A stretch of 64,000 nt of DNA from Rhodospirillales bacterium (GTDB lineage Bacteria; Pseudomonadota; Alphaproteobacteria; Reyranellales; Reyranellaceae), in the NCBI GenBank assembly GCA_016699855.1, contig CP064988.1:3438501-3502500 (forward strand), written 5' to 3'. A model generated the notes under the pieces. That model made no database searches. It had not been told where the DNA came from and saw nothing but the letters and a program-made list of their open reading frames with translations. Numbering within the stretch: position 1 is the first letter of the stretch; the number at the start of each line of letters is the position of its first letter. Below are positions 17,868 to 29,154 of this stretch, piece after piece. A program made the position numbers and the translations under genes.

Positions 17868-19346
17868 ATGAGCACCGATTCCGGCGACCCGCGCGGCGCC
17901 GTGGACCTCCGGCGCGTCGCCGGCGGCGCCGCGACGCTCGCCGTCTCGAGCGCCGTCGCCCAGGGCATCGGACTCCTGTCCATGCTGGCGCTGGCGCGGC
18001 TGTACGATCCGGCGGCGTTCGGCGCCTGGGCGGCGTTCATGGCGGCGGCGTCGCTGGTCGGCGTGCTCGGCGGCCTGCGCTACGACATCGCCGTGGTCGT
18101 CGAACGCGACGACGACGACAGCGCGCGCCTGGTCGCGGTCACCCTGTTGGTCGCACTCGCCGGGGCGCTGGTGACCGCTGCGGCGGCCGGCGCGCTGATC
18201 CTCTGGGGCGGCGGCGCGATGTCGGCGCTGCCGCGCGGCGCCGTCTACGGATTGCCCGCCGTCGTTTTGGCGTCGGCCGCGATCCAGACCGCCGCCGCGT
18301 GGCGGTTGCGCCAGCGCCGCTTCGCCTACGTGGCGGCCAGCCGGCTCGGTCTGGCGGCGCTGCTCGGCGCGTTCCAGATCGGCCTCGCCGGTACGGGCGC
18401 GGGCGGCGACGGCCTGATCATCGGCACCGTGTTCGCGCATGTCGTCGCCGCGGTCGCTTTCGGCTACCCCTTGCTCGCGCCGTTGCGCCGCGCCGCGTCC
18501 ACCTCGGGCGTCCGCGATCTGCGCGCCGTCGCGGCGCGCCACGCCGCCATGCCCGGCCTGTCGGCGCCGAACTCGTTTATCGGCCAGATCTTCGCGCAGG
18601 GTTCGACCGTGCTCCTGGTCGCGTCGACCCCGGCGGCCTTCGTCGGCGGGCTCAATCTGGCCTGGCGGCTGACCTACGCGCCGCTGGTCACCGTGGCGCA
18701 ATCGGTCGGGCAGGCGCTGTTTCCGGAACTGGCCGCCGCCGGCTCGGACCTGCGGCCGCTGCGCGCCACCGTGCTCGCGATACTGCGCGGCGTCGCGCTC
18801 GTTCTCGCGCCGGGCGTCGGCGTTCTCGTCGCCTTCGGCCCGGCGATCTTCGCCGCCCCGCTGGGCGAGCCGTGGCGGGAGGCCGGCCGCTACGCCGGCC
18901 CGGTCTCGGTCGCCGCGCTGCTGATGGCACTGACGACCGTGGTGGAGCGCGCCTTCGACGTCGCGGGCCGCCAGCGGACCCAGCTGCGCTTGAACCTGGC
19001 GTGCAACGTCGCGGCCCTCCTCGCGCTGGTGGCCGGGCTTGGCCTTGCCGGGGACGGCGCCGGGGTCGCGCTGGCGTGGTCGGTGGCGATGGCGCTGCAG
19101 GCGGTGACCTGGCTGCTGGCGACCGGGATCGTCGTCGGGTTCGGCGCCTGGGCGGCGTCACGCGTGGCCGTCGAGGCCACGCTCGCTGCGTTGCTCGTGC
19201 CCGCCGTCGCCTGGGCCGCGCGCGGGATCGTCGACCCGCTCGCCGCGGTGGCGATGGCGCTCGCGGTCTACGGCGCCGGCCTCCTGTGGTACGCGCGCGC
19301 GTCCGGGCTGCTGGGCCGGGCCGCGCGCCGGGAGGCGCCGGGATGA
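17868..19346 (+). CDS. Wzx-like oligosaccharide flippase
   Basis: A 492-residue, strongly hydrophobic protein with about 12-14 predicted membrane segments and short charged loops. It starts with a cytoplasmic tail and the motif-like region ALARLYDPAAFGAWAAF, which is common in polysaccharide-export MATE-like flippases. It probably moves lipid-linked glycan units across the inner membrane. Its stop overlaps the hisH2-like ATG by four bases, so the two are coupled. Substrate specificity is not readable. Confidence 0.82.
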   Translation: MSTDSGDPRGAVDLRRVAGGAATLAVSSAVAQGIGLLSMLALARLYDPAAFGAWAAFMAAASLVGVLGGLRYDIAVVVERDDDDSARLVAVTLLVALAGALVTAAAAGALILWGGGAMSALPRGAVYGLPAVVLASAAIQTAAAWRLRQRRFAYVAASRLGLAALLGAFQIGLAGTGAGGDGLIIGTVFAHVVAAVAFGYPLLAPLRRAASTSGVRDLRAVAARHAAMPGLSAPNSFIGQIFAQGSTVLLVASTPAAFVGGLNLAWRLTYAPLVTVAQSVGQALFPELAAAGSDLRPLRATVLAILRGVALVLAPGVGVLVAFGPAIFAAPLGEPWREAGRYAGPVSVAALLMALTTVVERAFDVAGRQRTQLRLNLACNVAALLALVAGLGLAGDGAGVALAWSVAMALQAVTWLLATGIVVGFGAWAASRVAVEATLAALLVPAVAWAARGIVDPLAAVAMALAVYGAGLLWYARASGLLGRAARREAPG

Positions 19347-19963
19347 CCGTCGGCATCGTCGACTACGGGATCGGTAACGTCGGTTCGATCCGCAACATGC
19401 TGCGCAAGGCCGGAATCGCCGCCGCGTTGGTCGCCTCGCCGGAGGAGATTGCGGCCGCCGACCGGCTGATCCTGCCGGGGATCGGCGCGTTCGACGACGT
19501 GATGCGCGCGTTCGACGCGTCGGGGCTGCGTCCGGCGGTGGAGGCGCGCGCGCGGGGAGACGGCCGGCCGCTGCTTGGCGTCTGCGTCGGCATGCAGATG
19601 CTGATGGAGGGCAGCGACGAGGGCGACGCGCCGGGGCTGGGCTGGCTCAAGGGTCGCGCGCGCTCGTTGCGGACGCGCCTGGAGGGCACCGGCCTGCGCG
19701 TGCCGCATATGGGATGGAACACGATCGATCCTTCGGGCGCGTCGCCGCTGCTCGCGCGCCACGAGCCGCGTTGGAAGTTCTATTTCGCCCACGCTTACGC
19801 CGTGGAGTGCGACGACCCCGCCGACATCGTGGCGACGACGACCCATGGCGTCGCCTTCGCCTCGATCGTCGGCCGCGGCAATATCCACGGCGTGCAGTTC
19901 CATCCCGAGAAGAGCCGCGAATTCGGCCTCGCGCTGCTGCGCGGCTTCGCGGAGGCGGCCTGA
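19343..19963 (+). CDS. hisH2: Glutamine amidotransferase subunit HisH2-type (sugar amidation)
   Basis: A 206-residue class I glutaminase of the HisH group. The catalytic triad is visible: C81 in GVCVGMQML, and H187 and E189 in FHPEKS. It supplies ammonia to the HisF-type partner encoded two bases downstream. Neither gene sits with other histidine genes; they lie between a flippase and a WbpG-type sugar amidotransferase, the arrangement known from LPS clusters that make acetamidino sugars. A role in glycan amidation, not histidine synthesis, is therefore inferred. Confidence 0.87.
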   Translation: MTVGIVDYGIGNVGSIRNMLRKAGIAAALVASPEEIAAADRLILPGIGAFDDVMRAFDASGLRPAVEARARGDGRPLLGVCVGMQMLMEGSDEGDAPGLGWLKGRARSLRTRLEGTGLRVPHMGWNTIDPSGASPLLARHEPRWKFYFAHAYAVECDDPADIVATTTHGVAFASIVGRGNIHGVQFHPEKSREFGLALLRGFAEAA

Positions 19964-19964
19964 C

Positions 19965-20729
19965 ATGCTGCGCGCGCGCGTGCTGCCATGCCTGCTGCTG
20001 CGCCGCGGCCAGCTCGTGAAGGGCGTCAAGTTCGCCGACCACCGCTACATCGGCGACCCGATCAACGCCGTGCGCATCTTCAACGACCGGCCGATCGACG
20101 AGCTGGCGCTGTTCGACATCGAGGCGACGCGCTCGGGGGCCGGGCCCGATTTCGACCGGTTGACCGACATCGTCTCCGAATGCTTCGTGCCGATCTGCTA
20201 CGGCGGCGGCGTCTCGACGGTGGAACAGGCGCGCCGCCTGCTGCGGATCGGCGTCGAGAAGGTCTGCCTCAACAGCGCGGCGCTCGACGATCCATCGACC
20301 GTCGGCCGCATCGCCGACGCCATCGGCTCGCAGTCCGTCGTGGTCTCGATCGACGTCCGGCGCGATTTCCTGCGGCGCGGCCGGGTCTGGTCGCACGCCG
20401 GCCGCAAGCCCCGGACCATCGACCCAGCGACGTTCGCGCGCGAGATGCAAGCCGCCGGCGCGGGAGAACTCGTGGTCGGCGCCGTCGACCGCGACGGCAC
20501 CATGTCAGGCGTCGACCTTGAGCTGACGGCGGCCGTGGCCGGCGCGGTCGACATCCCCGTCATCGCGATGGGCGGCGCGGGCGGTCCCGCGGATCTGCGC
20601 GCGGCGATCCGCGAGGGCGGCGCCTCGGCTGTCGCCGCCGGCGCGATGTTCGTGTTCCAGGGGCGCCACCGCGCGGTGCTGATCAACTTTCCGACCCAGG
20701 ACGAGCTCGACGCCATCGTCGCGCCGTGA
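19965..20729 (+). CDS. hisF2: HisF2-type cyclase subunit (sugar amidation)
   Basis: A 254-residue TIM-barrel protein of the HisF family. It starts MLRARVLPCLLLRRGQLVKG. True HisF enzymes have Asp at position 11 (PCLDV); here residue 11 is Leu, while Asp130 (VSIDVRR) is kept. Loss of the position-11 acid is typical of the HisF paralogues in LPS clusters, which act as ammonia channels for WbpG-like enzymes. It lies two bases after hisH2. A promoter-like sequence follows it, ahead of wbpG. Confidence 0.88.
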   Translation: MLRARVLPCLLLRRGQLVKGVKFADHRYIGDPINAVRIFNDRPIDELALFDIEATRSGAGPDFDRLTDIVSECFVPICYGGGVSTVEQARRLLRIGVEKVCLNSAALDDPSTVGRIADAIGSQSVVVSIDVRRDFLRRGRVWSHAGRKPRTIDPATFAREMQAAGAGELVVGAVDRDGTMSGVDLELTAAVAGAVDIPVIAMGGAGGPADLRAAIREGGASAVAAGAMFVFQGRHRAVLINFPTQDELDAIVAP

Positions 20730-20746
20730 CCGCCGGCGGCGCCGGC

Positions 20747-20775
20747 TTGACGCCCTCCTGCGCCGTCGCTAGTCC
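20747..20775 (+). promoter_or_regulatory. Predicted promoter ahead of wbpG
   Basis: TTGACG (20747-20752) and TAGTCC (20770-20775) are separated by 17 bases in the 96-base gap between hisF2 and wbpG. The -35 is near consensus and the -10 is weak. It could give wbpG and the downstream polymerase gene their own transcript. Confidence 0.4.
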
Positions 20776-20825
20776 AAAGGCCGCGCCGCGTCCCGTCCGG
20801 CGCGCCACGGAGCCTTCCAAGGACC

Positions 20826-21984
20826 ATGCCGGCGACCAGCGCCTTCCGATCCGAGTTGAGCCGTCCCGGCTACCGGATGCGCGCGCTGCGTGATGGACAC
20901 GTCGGACCCGGACATCACGTTCGACTCCGACGGCGTCTGCAACCATTGCCGCGCGATGGAGGCGGCGATGGCCGCGCGGGCGGCCGGCGCGGCGACCCGC
21001 GAGGCGGACCGCGCGCGGCTCGTGGAGCTGATGAAGGCCGAGGGCCGCGGCCGCGACTACGACTGCGTGATCGGCGTCAGCGGCGGCGTCGACAGCACGC
21101 ACGTCGCGTGGCTGGCGCGGCGGGAGTTCGGCCTGCGGCCGCTGGCTGTGCATTTCGACAACGGCTGGAACGACGAGCTCGCGGTCCACAACATCGAACG
21201 GATCGTCAAGGCGCTCGACATCGACCTCCACACGCACGTGGTCGACTGGGAGGAGTTCCGGGACCTCCAGCTGTCGTTCTTCAAGTCGCACACGTCGAAC
21301 CTCGAGATGCCGACGGACCACGCCATCCTGGCGCTGCTGATGGACGTGGCGGCGGCGCGCGGCGTGCGGTTCATCCTCACCGGCAGCAACACCGCCACCG
21401 AGGGAATCATGCCGGCGGCGTGGCTGCACAGCAACAAGGACCTCCGGTTCCTCGAGGCCGTGCACGCCCGGTTCGGCTCGGTGCCGCTGCGCACCTATCC
21501 GCGGCTGGGCGCCGCGAAGTTCGCGCGGCGCGCGCTGCTGCGCCGGATCAAGGCGATACCGATCCTCGACTACGTCGAGTACGACAAGCCCGCCGCGATG
21601 GCGCTGGCGGAGCGCGAGCTGGGCTGGCGGCCCTACCGCTTCAAGCACGGGGAGTCCGTGTTCACGCGCTTCTTCCAGTGCCATATCCTGCCGCACAAGT
21701 TCGGCTTCGATAAGCGCAAGCCGCATTTCTCCTCGCTGATCGCGTCTGGCCAGATGACGCGGGACGCCGCGTTGGCGGCACTGAACGAACCGCTCTACCG
21801 GCCGGAGGCGCTGGAGGAGGAGACCGAGTACGTGCGCAAGAAGCTGGGCATGACGCGGGCCGAGTTCGACGCGTACATGGCCGCCCCGCCGCGGTCGTCG
21901 CTGGAGTATCCCAACGGTCTGGCCCTGCACGCCGCGGCGCGCCGGGTGATGGGGTCTCTCGGCGGCGTCGCGCGGCGTTTCTGA
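20826..21984 (+). CDS. wbpG: N-acetyl sugar amidotransferase (WbpG/PseA-like), apparent 5' frameshift
   Basis: About 385 residues if repaired. The main frame holds the PP-loop ATPase motif GVSGGVDSTH, the zinc-type CNHC pair, and LTGSNTATEGIMP, matching amidotransferases that convert a sugar N-acetyl group to acetamidino using HisH/HisF ammonia. The family begins with a CxxC-VMDTSDP block; here CARCVMDTSDPDITFD is present (20878 onward), but no start codon precedes it in that frame. The ATG at 20826 encodes MPATSAFRSELSRPGYRM in another frame, and the join at about 20878 looks like a 2-base deletion. The alternative GTG start at 20890 would lose the first CxxC. The product is probably intact in the living strain. 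Confidence 0.75.
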
Positions 21985-21994
21985 GGCGCGCGCG

Positions 21995-23376
21995 ATGGTC
22001 GCCGCGGAGGAGCCGGCCACCAACGGCGGACGCATCCTCGCGTGGTCGTTCGTCGCGCTGGCCCTGATCCTCGAGCTCAACGCCGTCCTGAAGGGCACCC
22101 TGCAGGCGGCCGGCCTGAACTTCGACTTCGTGCTCGTCGCCGCGGCCGGACTCGGCGCGCTCGGCGTGGTGGCGGCGCTTGCGCGCCCCTCGACGCTCGG
22201 CGGGCTGCGCGTCGTCGCGCCGCCGCTCGCCGCCTTCGTCGCCTACATGGCGCTGAGCGCGACATGGAGCGACGGCTATTTCGTCGAGCTGCCGGACGCG
22301 TTCGTGCGGGTGTTCGGGCCGCAGATCGGCTTTCCGGTGTTCAAGATCCTCGACTTCACCGCCGGGTGCGTCGTGCCGCTTGTCGGGGCCGCGGTGGTCA
22401 CGGCGGCCGCGCCGCGCGCCGGCGCCTACCTGTTCCTCGCCTACGGCGCGATCGTGGTGGCGCTGCTGCCCTACCTCGTCGGCCACGTGGTCGCGACGGA
22501 GGAGGTCATCACCGAGACCGGCGTCGCGATCGGCGTCGTGCAGGGCGTGTCGTACATCCAGTTCGGGCTCTACGTCGGCAAGATGATCGTCGCCGCGATG
22601 GTCGCGGTGCTGACGCTGCGCCTCGGCCCGGTGCTCGCGGCGCCAGCCCGCTGCTCGCGGCGGGCGGGTACTATCTCATCCTCGTCACGGGATCGACCCA
22701 GGTGACCGTCGGAGTCGCCATCGTGGCCGTCGCGATCGTGGCGGTGTGGACGCTGCGGCTGCGCGCCTCGGGCCGGCACTTCGCGTTCCTGACGATGGCG
22801 ACGGCGTTCGCGCTGGCCGGCGTCGCGCTGGTCACCGTGTCCCTCCTGGAGGCCGCGCTCGGCTTCGACGATCTGCGCGCCATCGAGCGGCTGCTCGGCA
22901 AGCTCGAGGAGGGCGTGTATTTCGCCGGCACCAGCGGCCGGCAGGAGCTGCACGCCGCGGCGATCGACGGCTGGTCGCGCTCGCCGGTCTTCGGCATCGG
23001 CATCGGCGGATACCCCTCCCTGCTCACGAACCTGCCCCGCGACTATCCGCACAACATCGTCCTCGAGATCCTGTGCGAGCTCGGCGTCGTCGGCTTGGCG
23101 CTGTTCCTGTGGGGTGTCCGCGCCGTCTGGGGCCACTTCCGGACGGCGCTGCGGTTGCGGACCTTCGCGGCCGACATCGCCGTGTTCACAAGCGTGCTCT
23201 ACGCGTTGAGCGCGCTCGCCTCCGGTTCGCTCAACGACCACCGGATCCTGTTCCTGCATGTGGGCGTCGTCATCGGGCTGTCCTACGCGGCGGGTCGCGC
23301 CGCCGAGCAAGCCGAGACGGCGGCGCCCGCGGCGCCTTCACCGGCGCCGCCGCCGGTCGCCGCCGGCGGCGCCTGA
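21995..23376 (+). CDS. O-antigen polymerase/ligase-like membrane protein, apparent frameshift
   Basis: About 460 residues if repaired. It is a polytopic membrane protein with around ten hydrophobic segments. A Wzy_C/WaaL-type loop is visible in the second half: GRQELHAAAIDGWSRSPVFG, then GYPSLLTNLPRDYPHNIVLE, with the PHN motif of O-antigen ligases and polymerases. The first part reads from ATG 21995 to about 22640. There the frame moves by one base, consistent with one missing G in a GGCGCC context, and continues to 23376. Both halves are well-formed membrane segments, so a single original gene is clear. It would act in the inner membrane, joining or polymerising glycan units. Confidence 0.7.
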
Positions 23377-23402
23377 TTCCCGCGGAAGCCGGCGTCGGCC
23401 CG

Positions 23403-24371
23403 TCAGAGGCGCGGCCGCGCGCGCCTCGGCGCCGTGTCTTGGCCGCGCGTACGCCAGTAGGCGGCGATGCCGGCGAAAGTGCCGGCGACGACCTCGCGGA
23501 AGCCATAGAGCGCCCAGGGATCGCGGCGCAGGGCGTACACGATCGCCGCGGCGAGCCCCGGCGCCATCCGGCTGCCCCAGAGAAGCTGGTAGGCGATGAT
23601 GGCCCAGGATCGGCGGCGCGGAAGATACTCGACGTAGCCCAGCGTGGCGTTGTGCACGAGGTCGCGCAGCGCGCCCTTGTCGATCTGGTCGCGCTGGTCC
23701 GAGTCCGGCCGGATCGATGGATAGTGGTCGACGAGAATCGCGGGATCGTAGACCAGTTTCCAGCCCGCGGCGCGGATCGCGCCACCGAACAGGTATTCGT
23801 TGGCTACCTGCGCTCCGGATCCGCGCAGGCGCCGGTCGAATCGCAGCGCGCCGATCGCCGACCGGCGGAACGCCATGCACACGCCCTTCAGCGCCTCGAC
23901 CTCGCGCGCCGGGCCCGTGCCGCAGTTGTGGTTCCCGTATGTCCGGCCGTACCACGTGCTCACTCCGACGCGCGTCTGCGGCGGCCAGTCGTCGGCGCGC
24001 GCGCCCTGGAAGATGCGGTCGCGCCCGCCGACGCCACCGGTGCGAGCGTCGTCCGCGAACGCCGCGGCCAGACGCTCCAGCCAGTCCGGGTGTGGAGCCG
24101 CGTCGTCGTCGGTCATGGCGACGATGTCGCCGACCGCGTTCTCCAGTCCGACGTTCAGCGCCGCGACGACGCCCGGCTCGCCCACGACATGGACCCTCAA
24201 CGCGAGCCCCGCGGGATCGTAGCCGGCGAGCAGGTCGGCCGTCGCGGCGTCGGTGTCGCGCCGGACCACGTTGACGCGTGCCGCGGGCAGGGTCTGCGCC
24301 TTCAGAGCCGCCAGGCAACGCCGCAGATCGTCGGGCCGCTTGTAGGTCGGGACGACGACCGTGATGTCCAT
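23403..24371 (-). CDS. Family 2 glycosyltransferase
   Basis: A 322-residue GT-A glycosyltransferase. It starts MDITVVVPTYKRPDDLRRCL, has the metal-binding acidic motif in AMTDDDAAPHPDW, and a later region with NEYLFGGAIRAAGWKLVYDP, typical of GT2. A weak C-terminal hydrophobic patch (WAIIAYQLLWGS) may touch the membrane. It converges with the polymerase-like gene and closes the glycan cluster. Donor and acceptor are unknown. Confidence 0.85.
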   Translation of the reverse strand: MDITVVVPTYKRPDDLRRCLAALKAQTLPAARVNVVRRDTDAATADLLAGYDPAGLALRVHVVGEPGVVAALNVGLENAVGDIVAMTDDDAAPHPDWLERLAAAFADDARTGGVGGRDRIFQGARADDWPPQTRVGVSTWYGRTYGNHNCGTGPAREVEALKGVCMAFRRSAIGALRFDRRLRGSGAQVANEYLFGGAIRAAGWKLVYDPAILVDHYPSIRPDSDQRDQIDKGALRDLVHNATLGYVEYLPRRRSWAIIAYQLLWGSRMAPGLAAAIVYALRRDPWALYGFREVVAGTFAGIAAYWRTRGQDTAPRRARPRL

Positions 24372-24374
24372 GTC

Positions 24375-25345
24375 TCAGTAGCCGGCGGCGCGGTCGACGA
24401 CGTTGACCAGCGGCAGACCGGCGCGCAGCCGGCGCACGTTGTCGGCGACGCTGGCCGCCGCCGTCCGGGGATTGGTCGGGCCCGCGATATGCGGCGTGAT
24501 CTCGATCCTCGGATGCGACCAGAACGGATGCGCCTGCGGCAGCGGTTCGACATGGAACACGTCGAGCGCCGCGCCGGCGAGATGGCCGGAATCGAGCGCC
24601 GCGACCAGGTCGGCGTCGACGACGTGGCCGCCCCGCGCCATGTTGATCAGGAACGCGCCCCGCGGCAGCGCGGCGAAGGCGCGCGCGTCGAGCAGGCCGG
24701 CGGTCGCCGGCGTCATGGGCAGGACGTCCACGAGGATGTCCGAGCGGCGCAGGAACGCGTCGAATCCGTCTTGGCCGTGGAAGGTCTCGACGCCGGAGAT
24801 CGACTTCGCCGTCCGGCTCCACCCCGCCGTCGGGAAGCCGAGGGCGGCGAATTTCCGCGCCGTGTCCGCGCCGATCTCGCCGAGCCCCATGACGCCGACC
24901 CGGCGGGTCGCGGTGTCGGTGAAGGGGATCTCGGTCCACTCGCCGCGGCGGCGCTGGGCGGCGTAGGCCTCCATGCCGCGATGGTGCCGCAGCGCCCAGT
25001 AGATCGCGTACTCCGCCATCTGTCCGACCAGGCCGGGATCGATGATGCGCACGATCGGGATCCCGGGCGGGAGGTCGGGGTCGATCAGCAGGTGGTCGAC
25101 CCCCATCCCCGTCGACACGATCAGGCGCAGGTTCGGGAACGTCGCCAGCGCCCCGAGGGGCGGCTTCCAGGCCAGAGCGATCCCGACCTCGGCCGGATCG
25201 CCGACATCGCCCCAGCCGCGCATGTCGACGTCCTCGCCGAGCGCCTCCGACAGGCGCGTCCGCCAGCCCTCGCGGTCGCCGCCGCCCTGCGCGGCGGTGA
25301 GGTGGCAGAACGCGCCCGGCGTCCCGGTGTCGGCGCGCGGCGGCA

Positions 25346-25346
<1 letters not shown>
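24375..25346 (-). CDS. D-2-hydroxyacid dehydrogenase (GhrA-like glyoxylate/hydroxypyruvate reductase)
   Basis: A 323-residue NAD(P)-dependent 2-hydroxyacid dehydrogenase. The nucleotide-binding GLGEIGADTAR lies in the middle, the substrate Arg is in INMARGGHVVD, and the catalytic His is in ITPHIAGPTNP, the layout of the GhrA subfamily. It would reduce glyoxylate or hydroxypyruvate in the cytoplasm. Its ATG overlaps the yejF stop by one base (TGATG), so it is co-transcribed with the peptide importer; the functional reason is not clear. Confidence 0.87.
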
Positions 25347-27003
<1,657 letters not shown>

Positions 27004-27004
<1 letters not shown>

Positions 27005-28029
27005 CAGGCGACGATCTTGCGGGGGTCGAAGGCGTCACGCACGGCTTCGCCGATGAATACCAGCAAACTCAGCGTGATGGCGATGACGAAAAACCCCGTG
27101 AACGCCAGCCACGGCGCGGTCAGGTTGTTCTTGCCCTGCAGCAGCAGCTCGCCGAGCGACGCCGAGCCCGGCGGCAGGCCGAAACCCAGGAAGTCGAGCG
27201 ACGTCAGGGTCGTCACCGAGCCGGCGAGCATGAACGGCAGGAAGGTCACCGAGGAGACCATGGCGTTGGGCAGGATGTGGCGGAACATGAGCTTCGTGTC
27301 GGACACGCCCAAGGCCCGGGCCGCCCTGACGTAGTCGAAGTTCCGCCCCCGGAGGAACTCCGCCCGCACGACGCCCACCAGGCCCATCCAGCCGAACAGC
27401 AGCATGATCCCCAGAAGGCTCCAGAACCCCGGCTCGATGAAGCTGGCGAGGATGATCAGCAGGTAGAGCGTCGGCATGCTCGACCAGATCTCCATGAAGC
27501 GCTGGAACAGCAGGTCGGTCCAACCGCCGAAGAACCCCTGGACGGCGCCGGCGGCGATCCCGACGATCGAGCCGAGGACGGTCAGCAGCAGGCCGAACAG
27601 GACGGAGACGCGGAAGCCGTAGACCAGCCGCGCCACGACGTCGCGCGCCTGGTCGTCGGTGCCGAGCCAGTTGCGCGCCGACGGCGGCGCCAGCACCGCC
27701 CGGCCCTCGCCCTTGATGACCGTGTCGAAGCGGTATGGGACGGGCGCCCACAGGATCCAGCCCTTCGCCTCGATGAGCCTCGCGACCTCCGGATCCTTGT
27801 AGTCCGCCTCGGTCGCGAACTCGCCGCCGAACGCGGTCTCGGGATACGCCTTGAGCACCGGCGCGTAGAACGCGCCGTCGAACCGCATCAGCAGCGGCTT
27901 GTCGTTGGCGATCAGCTCGGCGAACAGCGTCAGCGCGAAGACCGCGCCGAACAGGACCAGCGACACGAACCCCCGCCGGTTGGCGCGGAAGTTGCGGAGG
28001 CGGCGCCGGGTGAGGGGCGACAGCGCCAT
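27004..28029 (-). CDS. yejE: Peptide ABC importer permease (YejE-like)
   Basis: A 341-residue inner-membrane permease. The N-terminus MALSPLTRRRLRNFRANRRG precedes the first membrane helix; a large periplasmic loop with WAPVPYRFDT is characteristic of YejE. The coupling region EFLRGRNFDYVRAARALGVS contacts the ATPase. Stop and start codons overlap those of its neighbours by one base on both sides. Confidence 0.93.
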
Positions 28030-29138
28030 CAACCGCCCCGCGACTCGAAGTCGATGCGCGGGTCGACGGCCACGTACATCAGGTCGCCGACGATCCCCAT
28101 CAGCAGCCCCATCAGGCCGAACACCCACAGCGTGCCGAACATGATGGGATAGTCGCGGTTGATCGCCGCCTCGAAGCCGAGCAGGCCGAGACCGTCGAGC
28201 GAGAAGATCACCTCGATCAGCAGCGAGCTGGTGAAGAAGATCGAGGTGAAGGCGGCCGGGAAGCCGGCGATCACCAGCATCATGGCGTTGCGGAAGACGT
28301 GCCCGTAGAGCACGCGGCGCTCGCCCAGGCCCTTGGCGCGGGCCGTCTGGACGTACTGCTTGCCGATCTCGTCGATGAACGAGTTCTTGGTCAGCAGCGT
28401 CAGCGACGCGAAGCCCCCGATCACCATCGCCAGGATCGGCAGGGTCATGTGCCAGAAGTAGTCGGCCACCTTGCCCAGCGCCGAGAGCTGGTCCCAGTCG
28501 TCCGATGTCAGGCCGCGCAGGGGGAATATCTTCCAGTAGCTGCCGCCCGCGAACAGCACGACCAGCAGCAGCGCGAACAGGAATCCCGGTATGGCGTCGC
28601 CGATGATGATCACCGCCGAGGTGCCGACGTCGAAGCGCGAGCCGTCGCGCACCGCCTTGGCGATCCCCAGCGGGATCGACACCATGTAGACGAGCAGCGT
28701 CGTCCACAGGCCGAGCGAGATCGAGATCGGGATCTTCTGCAGCACGAGGTCGACGACCCGGGCGTTGCGGAAGAAGCTCTCGCCCATGTCGAAGACGAGG
28801 TAGTTCCCCATCATCAGCAGGAACCGCTCGTGCACCGGCTTGTCGAAGCCGTACTGCCGCTTCACACGCTCGACCAGCTCAGGCGGCAGCCCGCGGGAGC
28901 CGCGCGTCTGCGCGGCGCCCTCGCCCGGCGTGGCGGGTCCGGCGCCGCCGGAGGGTCCGGTCTCGGAGCCGCCGCCGGACAGCCGCGACGTGGCCTCGCC
29001 GGCCTTGCCCTGGATGCGCGCCAGCGCCTGGTCCAGCGGTCCGCCGGGCACCGCCTGGATGATGAAGAAGTTGAGCGTCATGATGCCGAGCAGCGTCGGC
29101 ACGATCAGCAGCAGGCGGCGTAGCAGGTACGCGGTCAA
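28029..29138 (-). CDS. yejB: Peptide ABC importer permease (YejB-like)
   Basis: A 369-residue permease beginning with a membrane helix (YLLRRLLLIVPTLLGIMTLN). It has an extended periplasmic loop after helix 1, here Gly/Ser/Pro-rich (about residues 45-85), longer than in E. coli YejB. The EAA-type loop appears as YVQTARAKGLGERRVLYGH. It forms the transmembrane channel with YejE, with which it overlaps by one base. Confidence 0.93.
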   Translation of the reverse strand: MTAYLLRRLLLIVPTLLGIMTLNFFIIQAVPGGPLDQALARIQGKAGEATSRLSGGGSETGPSGGAGPATPGEGAAQTRGSRGLPPELVERVKRQYGFDKPVHERFLLMMGNYLVFDMGESFFRNARVVDLVLQKIPISISLGLWTTLLVYMVSIPLGIAKAVRDGSRFDVGTSAVIIIGDAIPGFLFALLLVVLFAGGSYWKIFPLRGLTSDDWDQLSALGKVADYFWHMTLPILAMVIGGFASLTLLTKNSFIDEIGKQYVQTARAKGLGERRVLYGHVFRNAMMLVIAGFPAAFTSIFFTSSLLIEVIFSLDGLGLLGFEAAINRDYPIMFGTLWVFGLMGLLMGIVGDLMYVAVDPRIDFESRGG

Positions 29139-29154
29139 AGGCGTGGGTTCCGCG

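Noticed and set aside
19343..20729. hisH/hisF as histidine biosynthesis genes
   Set aside because: HisF lacks the position-11 Asp, and the neighbours are glycan genes including wbpG, not his genes.
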